Source of the DNA: Gymnothorax reevesii
Lineage: Eukaryota > Chordata > Actinopteri > Anguilliformes > Muraenidae
DNA: 64,000 nt
Direction: 5' to 3'
Assembly (NCBI GenBank): GCA_029721435.1
Contig: CM056576.1
Span: 70,263,876 to 70,327,875 of the forward strand
Position 1 is the stretch's first letter; each line of letters starts with the position of its first letter. Shown here in pieces: positions 11,501 to 22,411 of this stretch. The notes beneath the pieces are model-generated. The model had not been told where the DNA came from. It worked only from the letters and a program-made list of their open reading frames with translations, and did no database searches. The position numbers and the translations under genes are program-made.

Positions 11501-11855
11501 TGATGCATTTCCCTCAGATCCCACTTTAAGGACAAAATGGGTCAAATTCGTCCAGTGGCACCTAATGATTTCAGTGAAGTGAAGTGACTCAAAGCTGAAC
11601 CACGCTAAGACTCCAATCAAATCTGAGTGAAGTGTTCACAGACCTAAACTCGATTACAATTTTAGAGGGCAAATCAGTGTGTTTCTGGCATCAGAATGTA
11701 AAGAAAAAATATTTATTCATCATTTCTGAAAAAGCTTTCGTTTATTGCTTATTTCACATGACCAAAAGCAGGAAAAAAATGTGTGTCATACACCCTTAAA
11801 AAGAAAGGCATTTCACCTTTCCAGTTAAGTTTACCACTTGGAGACTATGCCCAGG

Positions 11856-12045
11856 GAAGTTAAAGCTGACCTGGTAACTTGCGGAGACCGCCACCATATT
11901 TCACTGTGTGTATGTGGTGCCTTTCCTTGTATGCGTCTCCGTTTCTTCAGCGTCGAACAGGCCAATGCTATATCTGACCAAATCGTTCAATTTTGGTCTC
12001 ATCTAACCACAACTGACCAAAATCATCTGACCGCAAAATGCCAGA
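11856..12045 (-). pseudogene. Tc1/mariner transposase fragment
   Basis: On the minus strand this holds the first catalytic Asp region (LDETKIERFGQI, equal to WSDETK of Tc1). After a stop it continues with HTVKYGGG, the usual follow-on in Tc1 transposases. Only about 60 codons are seen and no terminal repeats were found. It is a fifth Tc1-like copy in the window, from a family different from the four long ones. Confidence 0.6.
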
Positions 12046-13917
12046 TGGCTATCATATGTTGATTTATCATTCAGTACGTTTACATGCATAGTGAAGTGGA
12101 GCTACGGTGATAGCTCGATTAAGCCATGCAATCAGACTACAATCCTTGTCCCAGTATACATGTGCATGACGAAATTTAATTTATTGACCAAAGTATGCCT
12201 GTCTCTGCTACGACAGGTGGCGTTGTGCCTTTCAGCTTGTTTGTGTTGCATCTTTTTCTGATTGACTTATTACGTCACAGACCAAACATTTGACAAACAA
12301 GTGGGCAGGCAGCTAGCTAGTAGCATGTCGAATGCATTGACTGTATCTGCTGTATCGAGTGACAAGAACATGGAAAACTTTACAGCTCTGCACGTTTAAT
12401 ACCGGTTGTTCACTATTCTTTTCATACAACTGTAATGCACGTTATCCCCGAAGGTTATGGCGTTAGCCGAAGCTTGGCTAAAATGCCACTATGCTCCACT
12501 TTCTGCCCTTTCTACTACTCCGGAGTGCATTTCCCAGAAGCAAAGTTGCTAGCAACTAACATAGTTCGTCCGTTCGCAGTCTGTGGTTCCAACTATGTTA
12601 GTTAGCATCCGTGCTTTCAGGAAAATCACACCAGGGCTTCCCGCGCATGTTGGATGCGGGTCAGGAGTAATGACTGGTGGGAGTGTGTCCTTTTTCCGAT
12701 GGCGAGTAGAAGGAAAATTTTCAGATGACGAGCAAGTCATTCCATAACTTCAACCCTTAATTCGCATGATTTAAGAGACCGCAAGGCGTGAATGTTCAAG
12801 CGCCAATATCCTTGCAGACGAGGATTGCTACTGTTCAGTACAAACTTACTAGCAAGTCAGAGCTCAGAGTTCTTGCTACGCAGTTTGTTGTTCACATGTC
12901 CACAAGACTTCCGGGCCAAAGCCCTTTACAAAGAATGTGGAGCATGCTCAGAGCGGAAAGTCCAGTTCAGTTCGATTCAAGCGTATACATACAGGTACGC
13001 ATTTTATAAGTCCAGTTATAGTCAGACTAACACAATATTTCAATTTTCTGTAACGTCATGTAAACGCTCTGAGTGTTTTTTTGGGGTCTTAATACCAGAG
13101 GTCCAGGGGTACTGTTAAGCGCAAGCCCAGGATTGTGAGAAATCAGATCATGAAAGAAATCGCTGCCAACCCAGGTCCTGGAGATGCCGTAGTGTTTATG
13201 GGTCTGCAGGTACTCAGTACTTCATGAATGAATCATAGAAGTTGATGACACAGATAAGTCACCACACTAGGTATAATGGTTCAAATTGGTCAAAACAAAA
13301 ACCAGCACACCTTACGGCTCTCCAGGAGCAGAGTAGCCCCTCTCCCCACACAGGGGAAGGGTCCAAAATTCGTATAACTGTTTTATTATAAAATTTTATT
13401 TAGAAAAGTTACTCTCGTTGAGACAGTCTCTCACTTTCAAGAGAGAGCTGGATGTGTGCCTTATCCTGTAAAACTGAAGGAGAAACACTTCATGCTTTAT
13501 TCTTGCCAGACGTAGCTAGTTACACAAAGTATTAAAACACAGGTGCCATTAATTATATAATAGCCTTTTCATTAAATTATTGAATCCCTTAGCTTGTTTC
13601 CATTGAAACATCAACACAGAACTGTATACCTCACATAATAGCATTTTAAGTTTACCTCAATTTCCATCAGGAGTGACAGTAACTCTGGAGGTCAGCCTAT
13701 GTTCCTCTGAGGCTTTACTCTTCACACACCCCCCCCCCCCCCCCCAAACTTCCCACAGCGCTACAATGCAACTGGTTATCAGAACAAGTAAACTGAAATT
13801 GGGGTTATATTATGGCCAATTCATTATAATTACCTGCTGTATGAACAAATCATGTGGGGCGGGGGGCAGGGTTTAGCAGCTCAATCTTATGAATTTTACA
13901 AGTGGACCAGGGTTTAC
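12046..13917. other. Intron sequence, no gene recognised
   Basis: Less AT-rich stretches occur around 12280-12990. Near 12553-12602 there is a 13-bp inverted repeat, AACTAACATAGTT / AACTATGTTAGTT, separated by about 24 nt. A 17-base C run lies at 13729-13745. No family was recognised. Confidence 0.5.
13729..13745 (+). repeat. Poly-C run
   Basis: Seventeen consecutive C bases. Such runs often carry sequencing or assembly error in length. Confidence 0.95.
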
Positions 13918-13998
13918 CTTTGGTGTTAGAAGGCCAGGGGTACTGTATCCGAACCTCCCAGTTGAGGTCCGGAGTGTGCGTGGGGGGTGTTCTGTCAA
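13918..13998 (-). CDS. cdc42bpa: Possible MRCK linker exon (phase 1 on both sides)
   Basis: This 81-bp open stretch has a good acceptor (tctcacactccag) and a good donor (AAAG|gtaaac). Its frame gives (V)DRTPPTHTPDLNWEVR, then IQYPWPSNTK. VDxTP...HTP resembles the mammalian MRCK-alpha linker VDSTPLSVHTP just before C1. It is phase 1 at entry and exit, while the exons on both sides are phase 0. It therefore needs one unplaced small exon before it and one after it, or it is an unused or degraded exon. The second half does not match the mammalian LRKKG stretch. Confidence 0.5.
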
Positions 13999-14093
13999 CT
14001 GGAGTGTGAGAAAAAGAGCAGATCAAATAACACTTAATTAAATATTTCATCAACATATGATAGCCAATGCAATCATCAAATAGCTTAGAACTA

Positions 14094-15673
14094 CAGTATC
14101 GCACAAAAGTCAGTACACCCCTCACATTTTGACAATTAATTTATTATATCTTTTCAAGGTACAATGCTACAGAAGTGAAACTTATATATATTCGAGAGTA
14201 GCCATGGTACAATATGTGTAGCAGTGTAGACAGTCACTATTTCCAAAATGGATGGCAGCAAAAGTGAGTACACACCGTAATTGATAATGGTCAACCAAGC
14301 AATGAAACGCGACTTGTTAATCATGTTAATGCTTTTGTCTGTTTGACTGGGCCATATGAGGTTGTGTAACATGTTGAAGGGTTAAATTGTGGTGCTTTGG
14401 GTGCGATGCTCTCATTCTGGTCAGTGGGTGGTCAACATGGCACCTCATGGGAAAGAACTCTCTGAGGATCTGAAAAAGAGAATTGTTGCTCTCCACAAAG
14501 ATGGTTTAAGCTACAAGAAGATCTGTGAAACCATGAAACTGAGCTACAGCACGGTGGCCAAGGTTATCCAGCGGTTTTTCAAGACGAGTTCTGCTCGGAA
14601 CAGGCCTTGTCAGGGTCGACTGAAGAGGTTGAGTCCTCGTGCTCTGCGTCAGGTGCACAAGTTGGCTTCAGAAAACAGACACAGGAGTGCTGGCAGCATT
14701 GCTAACAAGGTTGTAGCAGTGGGTTAACAGCCTGTCAGTGCTAAGACCATACGCCATGCTCTGCGCAAAGTTGGTCTGCATGGCCGTTAGCCAAGATGGA
14801 AGCCTCTTCTGAAGCTAGCCCACAAGAAAGCCTGAAAACAGTTTGTTGAAGACAACCAGTCCAAGAACATGAACTACTAGAACCATGTTCTATGGTCTGA
14901 CGAGACCAAGATAAACTTGTTCGGCTCAGATGGTGTCCAGCATGTGTGGCGGCGCCCTGGTGAGAAGTATCAAAACAAGTGTGTACTGCCTACAGTCAAA
15001 CATGGTGCTGACAGTTTCATGGTCTGGGGCTGCATGAGTGCTTCTGGTCCTGGGGAGCTGCACATTAATGGAATAATGGATCCAACAAGTAATGTGAGAT
15101 TCTGAAGCAGAACATGATGCCCTCTCTTCAGAAACTGGGCCGCACGGCTGTTTTCCAACATGATAACGACCCGAAACACACCTCCAAGATGACAACTGCC
15201 TTCCTGAAGAAGCTGAAGGTGATGGCATGGCCAAGTATGTCAGACCTGAATCCCATTGAGCACCAGCGGAGGATTGGGGGAGCAGGTGGTGTCCAACATC
15301 CACCAGCTCCGTGATGTTGTCATGGAGGAGTGGAGGATCCCAGCAACAACCTGTGCAGCTCGGGTGAATTCCATGCCTCGGAGAATCAAGGCGGTGCTGG
15401 ACAACAATGTCGGTCACTCTAAATATTGACACTATGGACACAATTTGGCATGTTGACGGTGAGGTGTACTCGCTTTTGTTGCCACCCACTTTGGAAATAG
15501 TGACTGTTTGTTCAGTTATTTGGACAGTGCAGTAAATCTACACTGCTACACATATTGTGCAATGACTACTCTAGAATATATTCAGTTTTCATTTCTGTTA
15601 CGTTGGCCCTTAAAAATATATACTAAATTAATAGGCGAAATGTGAAGGGTGTACTCACTTTTGTGAGATACTG
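14094..15673 (+). mobile_element. Tc1-family transposon with TA duplication
   Basis: This 1580-bp element has ends CAGTATCGCACAAAAGTCAG and GAGTACACCCTTCACA-type inverse, with about 28 bp matching. It is flanked by TA at 14092-14093 and 15674-15675. The transposase is listed separately. Cut-and-paste Tc1 elements insert at TA and duplicate it. The element sits in the MRCK intron between the 15.9-kb and 13.9-kb exons. Confidence 0.9.
14437..15429 (+). pseudogene. Tc1 transposase, inactivated
   Basis: The start MAPHGKELSEDLKKRIVALH is a paired-type helix-turn-helix DNA-binding region. It runs cleanly to a stop near 14726, and further stops follow at about 14788, 14834 and 14878. The catalytic region holds WSDETKINLFG (first Asp), then after an indel [11 protein letters not shown] (second Asp) and SDLNPIEH (Glu). 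It ends RIKAVLDNNVGHSKY. All three DDE residues can be seen, but stops and frameshifts make the protein unmakeable. Length is close to the usual 330-340 codons. Confidence 0.88.
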
Positions 15674-15807
15674 TAAATTCAGAAGGGAGGCCCAGAGTAA
15701 CTCAAAATGGATCTAAATTAAAAAGGTGTTGACGACAATCCATTTGACAGTAACATACAGTTGAGGACATGGATTAATAGTCCCAAAGGCCAGAGATTGA
15801 CAGGTAC

Positions 15808-15927
15808 CTCAATGGGGTCCATGTCACTGGCTGTTGATGGTGATCGTGAGCAGGACCTCAATCGAGACTTGGATTCTTCATCTCGGGATGGAGTGTTTGA
15901 TAATGTAAAGTTGTCAATTGATTCAAC
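15808..15927 (-). CDS. cdc42bpa: Probable alternative Ser-rich linker exon of MRCK
   Basis: This 120-bp stretch is open in phase 0 at both ends, so it can be skipped or included freely. It encodes VESIDNFTLSNTPSRDEESK, then SRLRSCSRSPSTASDMDPIE. The acceptor is cttatcccatcag; the most likely donor is GAG|gtacct, though CCT|gtcaat nine bases on is also possible. A Ser/Arg-rich insert between coiled coil and C1 is known to vary among MRCK splice forms. The RSCSRSPSTASD part looks like a phosphorylation-rich segment. It lies only about 130 bp from a Tc1 end. Confidence 0.72.
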
Positions 15928-17791
15928 CTGATGGGATAAGGAATGAGAAGGAAAAAAAGACAGAAATGGTGAGAGAAAGATATGCAAAATATACGTGTGC
16001 CCCACAGCACACTTTTTCATGACCATAAATGCACTAGAATAAAAAGCTCGAAAATGGCACAGTAGAAATTATTTTACAATTTAATACAACCAATCATGGT
16101 TGTAAAGGTAAAAGCCTTGGATGCAAATTTATACCTGTATTTTGGCCACATGCCCTAGTAGTACAGTATGTGGAAACCAGAGCACTCGATCAACACTTAT
16201 GTAAACCAATAAAGAACATACAAACACTGCGCAGCGTGCCACCCAATTGTATGACATGGCAAATATGAATGATACATGGGACATCTGCACTGAACAATTA
16301 CCATATTATCTATAGTGGCAAGCAGCGTTTAGAGACCAAGTGAAGGCTACTCCTTGTGGCTTGCGTGACAACAGAGGAGTTGTTGATTCTGGACTTAACA
16401 GTTGATGTGGAGGTATTTCTGAACTTGTGCAAGGAATTTGCCAGAGTAACATGAAAAAATGTTGTAATTGTATCACTCTTGAAGTGCAGCATCATCATCA
16501 AATTTAAGGCAGCTGTCTGTAGACAACTGGAGTGACAATTGGAAACTTGATTTTTTTTTTTTTTTTAAGTATAGTTTAGTTTATTTGACAATTACATATA
16601 GAAGTGCTAATAATAAAAACAGTCAACACGTGTAAGATTCTCCAGTTAAACTTGTTTATAAGATTTTTCTGAACATTTGTGAAGGAATAGCCAATTAATT
16701 GACGACGAAGTGCATATTGGGATCAAGGTGGTGTCAGCATAGCAAAGAAGTAACGTGCAAAGATGGCAGAAGGTATTGATTTTATTCTAAAAGCATAGCT
16801 GCCAAGAAAATGGGTAGAAAACACTTCTCAAGGAGCTCTTAGATATTCATTAGCTTGGCAGAGAAAAAACAACGTCAAAAATAGGAGACACAAGCTATTC
16901 CAGTGCAGGGATATGGAAAAGGAAATGCCCATTGTGAAACACTGTGAAAGATATTGTAAAGTGACAACTCTCATAGCAAAAAAAATTGTCTCAACCCTAC
17001 TTTTCTATTACAATATACTTTCATTAATACCCAGTCTTCTTATTTGTGAGGGATTTTTTTAGATTAATCAGACTTACAAATTAAATTGATTCTGGATGGT
17101 AAAAATACTGTAGATACTATGCAAAGTTTGATTAACTTGTCAAAATAATGCTGGGTAGGCCTGAATAACTTTCACAATCACAATTTTCTGTCCAAAATCG
17201 CCAGTAGCTTAATTTACTTTATTGTTTCTTAGCTTGTCTTTATTTTATGGATGATAGTAAAATAAAGCATATTTACTTTGCTATTCATCATAACAAATTA
17301 AAAGGGGCCACTAACGGCAGACAAAATTACATCCTACAACTTGCCAAGTTAAATATTAACTCCGTAGAGACTTTACACTTGCAAGAGCAGTGGTGTGGCC
17401 AGAACTGAAAATTAGTGGGGCCCAGGGGATCTCTTTAAAACAATTTTAAGTACTGGCTTGTTCTCAGTCATTCTCCTGTATTAATACGTACATTTTCCAA
17501 TTATAACAATAATCCATTGTCAATCGAAGCCATGGATTCAACTGCCATGCGATCTATCAGCTACTAAATAATTGGCTAAATTCAGAACAAAAATAATCTA
17601 CTCAAAAATAGGAATATGCTTTATGGAAGACAAACTGCCCTGAAATTTCCGCACTTCCTTTTCGGCACATCAAGCAATGATGTTTAAATGAAATAAAATG
17701 GCAATTGAAAGGTCTTCATGCAATTTCATAGCTTCCAACCCCTGAGGAAAAAAAAAGCGTGAGAAGTCTGGAGTCATAACTGATCTCCATG
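15928..17791. other. Intron sequence, no gene recognised
   Basis: This is AT-rich sequence with long T runs (16550-16566). A stretch of 63 codons on the minus strand (16310-16501) was considered as an exon, but it has no recognisable similarity. Confidence 0.5.
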
Positions 17792-18202
17792 TTACTGGTG
17801 GTGAAATCTACCGCAAGGCACGTGAAACTGAAATACTGCCATGCACAAGGACTTCAATTCTGCGTGAGAATCTCTTAAATGAGCATTGATTGAATAATGA
17901 CTAATGGTCTCCCTTTTGACAGGCAGACCACGCTCCTGCTTCTGCTTCATCCACATTGCTCGGTACCCAACCAGTTGTCCAGGTCCCAGCAGCTCTGATG
18001 CTATTGCCCTCCTAACAACATTCAATGAAGAATATCCACCCCTTCTCTGTAGTGCAAGGTCTTTTAAACGTGATTTACAGGTTCTAATTGATATGCGTAT
18101 TTCATGATACAAGGACAGCATTTCAAGACTCACACTATATGCATGTCCCTCGTTGAAATATTGTGCCATCAACTCAAGCTCCTCTTCCATCCTGTTAAAC
18201 AT
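17792..18202 (-). CDS. Integrase-like (rve family) N-terminal fragment, intact ORF
   Basis: The open frame of 136 codons begins MFNRMEEELELMAQYFNEGH, then holds ISIRTCKSRLKDLALQRRGG. The helix-turn-helix pattern, followed by RRAIASELLGPGQLVGYRAM and LPVKRETISH, matches the start of a protein family common in fish genomes. In those proteins a DNA-binding region precedes an integrase (rve) core. The core itself (the HLDGYDKL-type stretch) is missing: after RETISHY the similarity fades. It may be a truncated transposon gene or one exon of a domesticated one. I cannot name the superfamily. There is no stop or frameshift inside. Confidence 0.55.
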   Translation of the reverse strand: MFNRMEEELELMAQYFNEGHAYSVSLEMLSLYHEIRISIRTCKSRLKDLALQRRGGYSSLNVVRRAIASELLGPGQLVGYRAMWMKQKQERGLPVKRETISHYSINAHLRDSHAELKSLCMAVFQFHVPCGRFHHQ

Positions 18203-19013
18203 TTGAAATTTCGCGCTGGCTCTGGTATCCAGTGTAAACAGGAAGTGATAAATGACTGATGCCGGACTGCATCAAATGACATTCTGTAAAAGTATGTGTT
18301 TTTGCCACAGACAGGCTAAAACTGTTGTAATAAATGTCTGAAGACATCATGAGAAGGATTATCACAAGGATAGACGTGTTTCTAAAATGAAAAAGAAATC
18401 TCGCTCTGGAAGTCTCCCTCTGAGCAGCAGGAGGTGGGTTGCTGCTAGAAGGCAAAAGTGTAAAATCCAGGAGAACAGTGGAGTATGGAGTTGAAGAACA
18501 GAAAACGTAGCTTAGCGTTATCTACAAGATTAAACATTAAACAGTGGTTCGTGTGTTCAAATTTCCAAATAGTGGCAGCAAAATAACAGGCCACACTGCA
18601 AAGTTTTCACAGAGGACTTTGGGGAACAGGGACACACAGAAGTTGGGGCTATTTGTGCAACACATAAATGAAAACACTCTTGTCCATAGAGGACTAAGGT
18701 AACTACTTCTCATTTGTGCTGGAAGTAAAAGTTCCCATTCATTTCACCTATACCCCTTTCCACACTTTTGAAGTACTTCCCATTGTTTTCAAGTCTCCAT
18801 TAATTGCAAAATTTTCTGCGATATTTCCGAGCAACTACATGTAGTTTTTCGTGACCACTGTCGAGTATAATTTCAATCACTTAAATTTTCCACAGACATG
18901 TTAAAAACCAAAAACTACACGTCCCATGACCCCTCTGATTCCTGAAGAGAAACAATTAAGATATGCATACAGCACCCTCCGTAACCATTGGCACCCCTGG
19001 GTAAGATGTGTTA

Positions 19014-20583
19014 CAGTGGGGGAAATAAGTATTTGACCCCTTGCTGATTTTGCAGGTTTGCCCACTAACAAAGAGTGCAACGGTCCATAATTTTAATGAT
19101 AGGTTTATTTTAACAGTGAGAGACAGAATATCACCAAAAAAGTGGAATAAGACATTGTATGCATTTTAGAAATTTATTTGCATATTTTTGATCAAAAATA
19201 AGTATTTGACCCCCTGGACAAACAGCATGTTCATATTTTGTAGAAAAGCCATTATTGGCCAGCACAGATGTCAAACAATTTTTATAGTTGTTGACAAGGT
19301 TTGTGCACATTTTGGCAGGGATGTTGGCCCACTCCTCCCTGCAGACAGCCTCCAAATCATTCAGGTCCCGAGGCTGTCGCCTTGCAAACCGAATTTTAAG
19401 CTCCTTCTAAAGATTTTCAATTGGATTCAGGTCTGGAGACTGGCTAAGCCACTCCAGACCCTTGATGTACTTCTTCTTCAGCCACTCTTTTGTTGCTTTG
19501 GCGGTGTGCTTAGGGTAGCTGTCCTGCTGAAACACCCATCCTCGACCCATGTTCAGCTCTCTCACTGAGGGAAGGAGCTGTTGGTCCAGAATTCCACGGT
19601 ATATGGCCCCGTCCATCCTCCCCTAAATGCAGTGCAGTTGTGCCGTCCCCTTGGCTGAAAAGCACCACTGTGCTTGACGGTGGGGATGGTGTTCTTTGGG
19701 TTGTACTCTGTGTTCTTTGCCCTCCAAACACGGCGAGTTGAGTTGAGCCCGAAAAGTTCTATTTTGGTCTCATCTGACCACATCATTTTCTTCCCGGCCT
19801 ATTCTGAGTCATCCAGGTGGGCAATGGCGAATTTCAGGCGGGCCTGTACATGTGCCTTCTTGAGCAGAGGGACCTTGCGTGTGCAGCAGGATTTCAATCC
19901 ATGACCGCATAGTGTGTTACCAACTGTTTCTTTTGTAACTGTGGTCCCAGCTGCCTTCAGTTCATTAACCAGTTCCTCCCTTGTGATTCCTCACCGTTCG
20001 CATGATCGGGGACATCTCACGAGGCGAGACCTTGCATGGAGGCCCAGACCGAGGGAGGTTGGTGGGAGTGTGGTACTTCTTCCATTTCCTGATAACTGCA
20101 CCAACAGTTGATCTTTTCTCTCAAAGTTGCTTCCCGATTCTCTTGTAGCCCATCCCAGCCTTGTGTAGGTCAACAATCTTGTCCCTGATGTCCTCAGACA
20201 GCTCTTTGGTCTTGCCCATGGTGGAGATGTTGGAATCTGGTTGTTTGGGAGTGGACAGGAGTCTTTTATACCGGTAATGAGGTGAGGCAGGTGTATTTGA
20301 TGTAAATAATTAGTTGGGATTGGGGGTGTGTCTTTAAGAAAGACTAACTGGCTTGTGGGACCCAGAATACTTGCTGTTTGGTAGGGGGTCAAATACTTAT
20401 TTTTCCTAATCAGATGTTTATCAATTTTTATAAATTCATATGATGTGATTTTCTGGAATTTTTTTTGATTCTGTCTCTCACTGTTAGAATGTATATACAA
20501 TGAAAATTAAAGATCTTTGCATTCTGTGTAAGTGGCCAAACCTGCAAAATCAGCGAGGGGTCAAATACTTATTTCCCGCACAG
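19014..20583 (-). mobile_element. Tc1-family transposon nested in the outer Tc1
   Basis: The ends are CAGTGGGGGAAATAAGTATT and the inverse, ATACTTATTTCCCGCACAG, flanked by TA at 19012-19013 and 20584-20585. Removing it with one TA leaves the outer element's own left arm joined smoothly (ATGTGT-TA-AAAGCC). The long arms (TTTGACCCC..TGATTTTGCAGGTTTG) match at both ends. This shows directly that it jumped after the outer copy was in place. Confidence 0.92.
19190..20219 (-). pseudogene. Tc1 transposase of the nested copy, inactivated
   Basis: The minus strand starts [20 protein letters not shown] (ATG at 20219), the Tc1 helix-turn-helix start. Later frames give MMWSDETKIELFGLNSTRR (first Asp), [19 protein letters not shown] (second Asp) and [13 protein letters not shown] (Glu). 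It ends with [19 protein letters not shown]. Several frame changes occur (for example near 19625 and 20120) and the Asn of QQDN-P is changed. The DDE triad is visible but no complete frame exists. Confidence 0.85.
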
Positions 20584-20923
20584 TAAAAGCCTTAAAATAA
20601 ATTCAATTTTTATTGCAGAAGCATACTCTCACACTGAGAATTGTACAAAAATGTAACCTTCAACTCAAGTGAATGTTAAGGGAAAAAAAATCCCTGACTA
20701 AGAAATAATTATTTTTTATAAAATCACCTGTTCTACAATTACTGGCAGCCCTAATAATTCCTAGGAATTAAATGTAATTGAAGTATTTCTGTCATTTCTA
20801 CAGAAGTTTACAAAGTTGATCAGAGTATCTAGGAACATTTAATTAGTAAATCATCACTTCCTGTTTCCCTGAGGTATAAATATGACGTGACACAGAGGCC
20901 ATTTCTCCTATCCACTCTTCCTC

Positions 20924-21921
20924 ATGGGAAAGACAAAGGAACACACCATTCAAGTAAGGCAGATGTGTGTCGACCTTCACAAGGCAATGGCCACAAGAAA
21001 ATAGCCACTCGCCTGCAGCTGCCCATATCTACTGTCAGAGGAATCATTAAGAAGTTTAAAACAACTGGAACAGTGGTAAACAAGCCTGGACGAGGACGCA
21101 AGGTTATTTTGCCACCACACACAGTGAGGAGGATGGTAAGAGAAGTAAAAAGTTCTCCAAAGCTCACTGTTAAAGAATTGCAACAAATGGTAGCATCTTG
21201 GGGTTAACAAAGTCTCCAAAACAACCATCTACATGCCAACAAGCTGTTTGGGAGGCATGCATGGAAAAAACCTTTTCTCACCCACAATCATTAACGTAAA
21301 CGTCTGGAGTTCGCTAAGCGGTACTGGGACTTCAACTGGGACTGTGTGCTTTGGTCAGATGAGACCAAGATAGAGCTTTTTGGCAACAAACACTCTAAGT
21401 GGGGCTGGCGGAACACAAAAGATGAGAATCCAGAAAAGCACCTCATGTCCACTGTGAAGTATGGCGGAGGATCAGTGATGCTGTGGGCCTGTTTCTCTTT
21501 CAGAGGCCCTGGAAACCTTGTTCAGGTGCATGGCATCATGAACGCTTGGAAATACCAGGACATTTTAAATCAAAATCTGGTGGTCTCTGCCCGAAAGCTG
21601 AAGATGGGTCGTCACTGGGTCTTTCAGCAAGATAATGACCCTAAAGATGTGGCCAAATCTGCACAGAAATGGTTCACCAGACACAGAATCAAGCTCCTCC
21701 CACGGCCATCTCAGTCCCCAGACCTCAACCTCATTGAAAACCTGTGGAGTGAGCTGAAGAGGCGAGTGCAGAGGAGAGGAACCAGGTCGCTGGATGATTT
21801 AGAGACGTGCAAAGAGGAATGGTCAAAGATCCCTCTTTCTGTATTCTCCCATCTTGTGAAACATTATAGGAGAAGGTTAGGTGCTGTTTTGTTGGCAAAA
21901 GGGGGTTGTACAAAGTATTAA
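20924..21921 (+). pseudogene. Tc1 transposase of the outer copy, inactivated
   Basis: The likely start ATG is at 20924 (MGKTKEHTIQVRQMCVDLHK). The frame then shifts; LQLPISTVRGIIKKFKTTGT shows the paired-type helix-turn-helix. A second break lies near 21205, and a long open piece from 21346 to the TAA at 21921 carries [26 protein letters not shown] and PDLNLIENLW, the complete DDE set. It ends VLLAKGGCTKY, the normal Tc1 C-terminus. Two or three frameshifts disable it, but the catalytic half is unbroken. Confidence 0.88.
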
Positions 21922-22063
21922 CATCAGGAGTGCTAAAAATTGTGGCACACATGATTTGATGTAATATAATTATTTCTTAATTATTTCTTTTCCCACTGAA
22001 TAAATGCACTTGAATTAAAGATTGGATTTTCCTCTTTTTTTCATTGTGGTCCTATTTATTTAG

Positions 22064-22340
22064 AACTAGAGTGTTCAGGTGAACACGAGTCGCTTGGGGT
22101 GTGACTACCAACTGAAAGTGTGACTACCGGACAGACAGACAGACGGAGGGACAGACAGACGCCGAACAAAGTGATCCCTATGTGCCGCTATGCTTCGCAG
22201 GCGACACAACTAGAGTGTTCAGGTGAACACGTGTCGCCTGCGAAGCTTTAGTTTGGAGTGTGACTACCGGACAGACGGACAGACAGACAGACGCCGGACA
22301 AAGTGATCCCTGAGTGCCGCTATGCTTCGCAGGCGACACA
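22064..22340 (+). repeat. Two head-to-tail hairpin-ended units
   Basis: Two units of about 144 and 133 bp each start AACTAGAGTGTTCAGGTGAA. Each contains an ACAGACAGAC stretch and ends in TATGCTTCGCAGGCGACACA. The end GCTTCGCAGGCGACAC is the inverse of GTGTCGCCTGCGAAGC in the second unit's start. They lie inside the outer Tc1, in the otherwise normal right arm, so they arrived after it. Confidence 0.75.
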
Positions 22341-22411
22341 AAAAACCAGAATGTATTACAAGCTAAAGAACACACCTTAACCAGGGGTGCCAATAATTAT
22401 AGAGGGAGCTG

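Larger units (their letters stand above)
18970..22411 (+). mobile_element. Tc1-family transposon (outer), interrupted by another Tc1 and a tandem repeat pair
   Basis: The left end CAGCACCCTCCGTAACCATT (TA at 18968-18969) pairs with the right end AATTATAGAGGGAGCTG (TA at 22412-22413). The inner TIR text GGCACCCCTGG / CCAGGGGTGCC also matches. A second Tc1 (19014-20583) sits in its left arm, and a two-unit hairpin-ended repeat (22064-22340) sits in its right arm. Without these the element would be about 1.6 kb, the normal Tc1 size. Confidence 0.9.

Noticed and set aside
13090..13200. A short frame with KRKPRIVRNQIMKEIAANPG, considered as another transposase piece.
   Set aside because: Too short, with no catalytic motif or terminal repeat nearby.
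13316..13341. A possible 26-bp MRCK micro-exon (phase 1 to 0) with donor gtaagg.
   Set aside because: Its phase would fit after the 13.9-kb exon, but the acceptor is weak and the encoded residues do not resemble the family linker.
14926..15489. A 187-codon minus-strand open frame.
   Set aside because: It is the shadow of the Tc1 transposase on the other strand.
19991..20500. A 169-codon minus-strand open frame.
   Set aside because: It is partly the nested Tc1's terminal repeat and partly an out-of-frame reading of its transposase start.
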